This document shows positions 38,732 through 39,222 of a DNA stretch of 39,222 nt, in pieces. This DNA is from Terriglobia bacterium (GTDB lineage: Bacteria; Acidobacteriota; Terriglobia; Terriglobales; Acidobacteriaceae), in assembly GCA_020073215.1 (NCBI GenBank), contig JAIQFO010000045.1, positions 1 to 39,222 of the forward strand, in the 5' to 3' direction. The translations under genes were made by a program, and so were the position numbers. Under the pieces are notes generated by a model. It made no database searches, was not told the origin of the DNA, and saw only the letters and a program-made list of their open reading frames with translations. Each line of letters opens with the position of its first letter. The stretch's first letter is position 1.

Positions 38732-38851
38732 AAGGTTGAACGTGCCAGTCGTGAGAAACAAATGTTCGGGCTCAAGTCTGAACGTACTCACAAGATAGGA
38801 CCTTCGTCACAGCAGACGGAGGCCGTCGGTCTACCCAGACCGACTCAGGTT

Positions 38852-39222
<371 letters not shown>

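Larger units (their letters stand above)
38075..38851. other. Long region between lipB and 16S rRNA: rRNA leader and one weak ORF
   Basis: About 780 bases. The left part has one doubtful minus-strand ORF (38173-38475). From about 38600 it has rRNA leader features: TTGACA, a boxA-like site and several hairpins. GTCGGTCT/AGACCGAC at 38825-38844 is a perfect 8-bp stem just before 16S. Confidence 0.6.

Noticed and set aside
38426..38775. Minus-strand ORFs in the rRNA leader
   Set aside because: They overlap the promoter and boxA region and lack start signals or a plausible protein composition.

Overview
The window reads as chromosomal DNA of an acidobacterium. The 16S rRNA 5' end at the right edge (from about 38852) carries wording I associate with Acidobacteriota, probably the Terriglobia (subdivision 1 / Koribacter-like side). 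Examples are the 'AATCAACGCTGGCGGCGTGC' start and the 'TTTTGCGCAATGGGGGAAAC' stretch. The GC-rich coding, the YXWGXW-type and DUF4382 proteins, and the many short intergenic repeat arrays fit this. I see no prophage, insertion sequence, CRISPR array or tRNA. It is an ordinary housekeeping region made unusual by dispersed repeats, several of which are translated inside conserved enzymes.

Layout. 1-4523 (minus): citrate synthase N-terminus, a membrane SpoIIE/RsbU-type phosphatase, a 66-aa protein, a HIT protein, an RlpA-like lipoprotein with SPOR domain, and a small coiled protein. 4689-9414: mutY, a peroxiredoxin (plus), a membrane protein (minus), and a 750-aa protein with a divergent class III cyclase-like domain (plus). 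9519-14687: TonB-family protein and a Cys-rich protein (minus), then glnA and a secreted protein (plus). 14701-23157 (minus): ATP-grasp ligase with a zinc metallopeptidase partner, an M48 peptidase, a DUF4382 lipoprotein, and gyrA. 23445-28234: DoxX (plus), metallophosphoesterase and DUF488 (minus), then cytochrome c, selA and acpS (plus). 28507-34009 (plus): YXWGXW protein, an MCE/MlaD protein, an M13 peptidase, and a tandem cupin. 34049-38074 (minus): a lipoate / 2-oxoacid dehydrogenase group in the order lipB, E1 alpha, GNAT, lipA. 38075-39222 (plus): rRNA leader and 16S.

How genes fit together. LipB and LipA make the lipoyl cofactor used by the 2-oxoacid dehydrogenase to which the neighbouring E1 alpha belongs. 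The ATP-grasp ligase and HEAGH metallopeptidase look like a bond-making/bond-cleaving pair. RlpA, the MCE protein, the TonB protein and several lipoproteins serve the envelope of a Gram-negative cell.

Most notable: (1) a family of GC-rich palindromic elements lies both between genes and in frame inside mutY, lipB and selA, resembling in principle the Rickettsia palindromic elements. (2) Many genes have a -10-like hexamer 5-11 nt before the start codon and no Shine-Dalgarno, suggesting leaderless mRNAs. (3) GyrA carries Asn-Leu where E. coli has Asp82-Ser83. (4) A cyclase-like 750-aa protein keeps the metal and Asn/Arg residues but not the purine Lys. All functional calls come from reading motifs; no database search was run.
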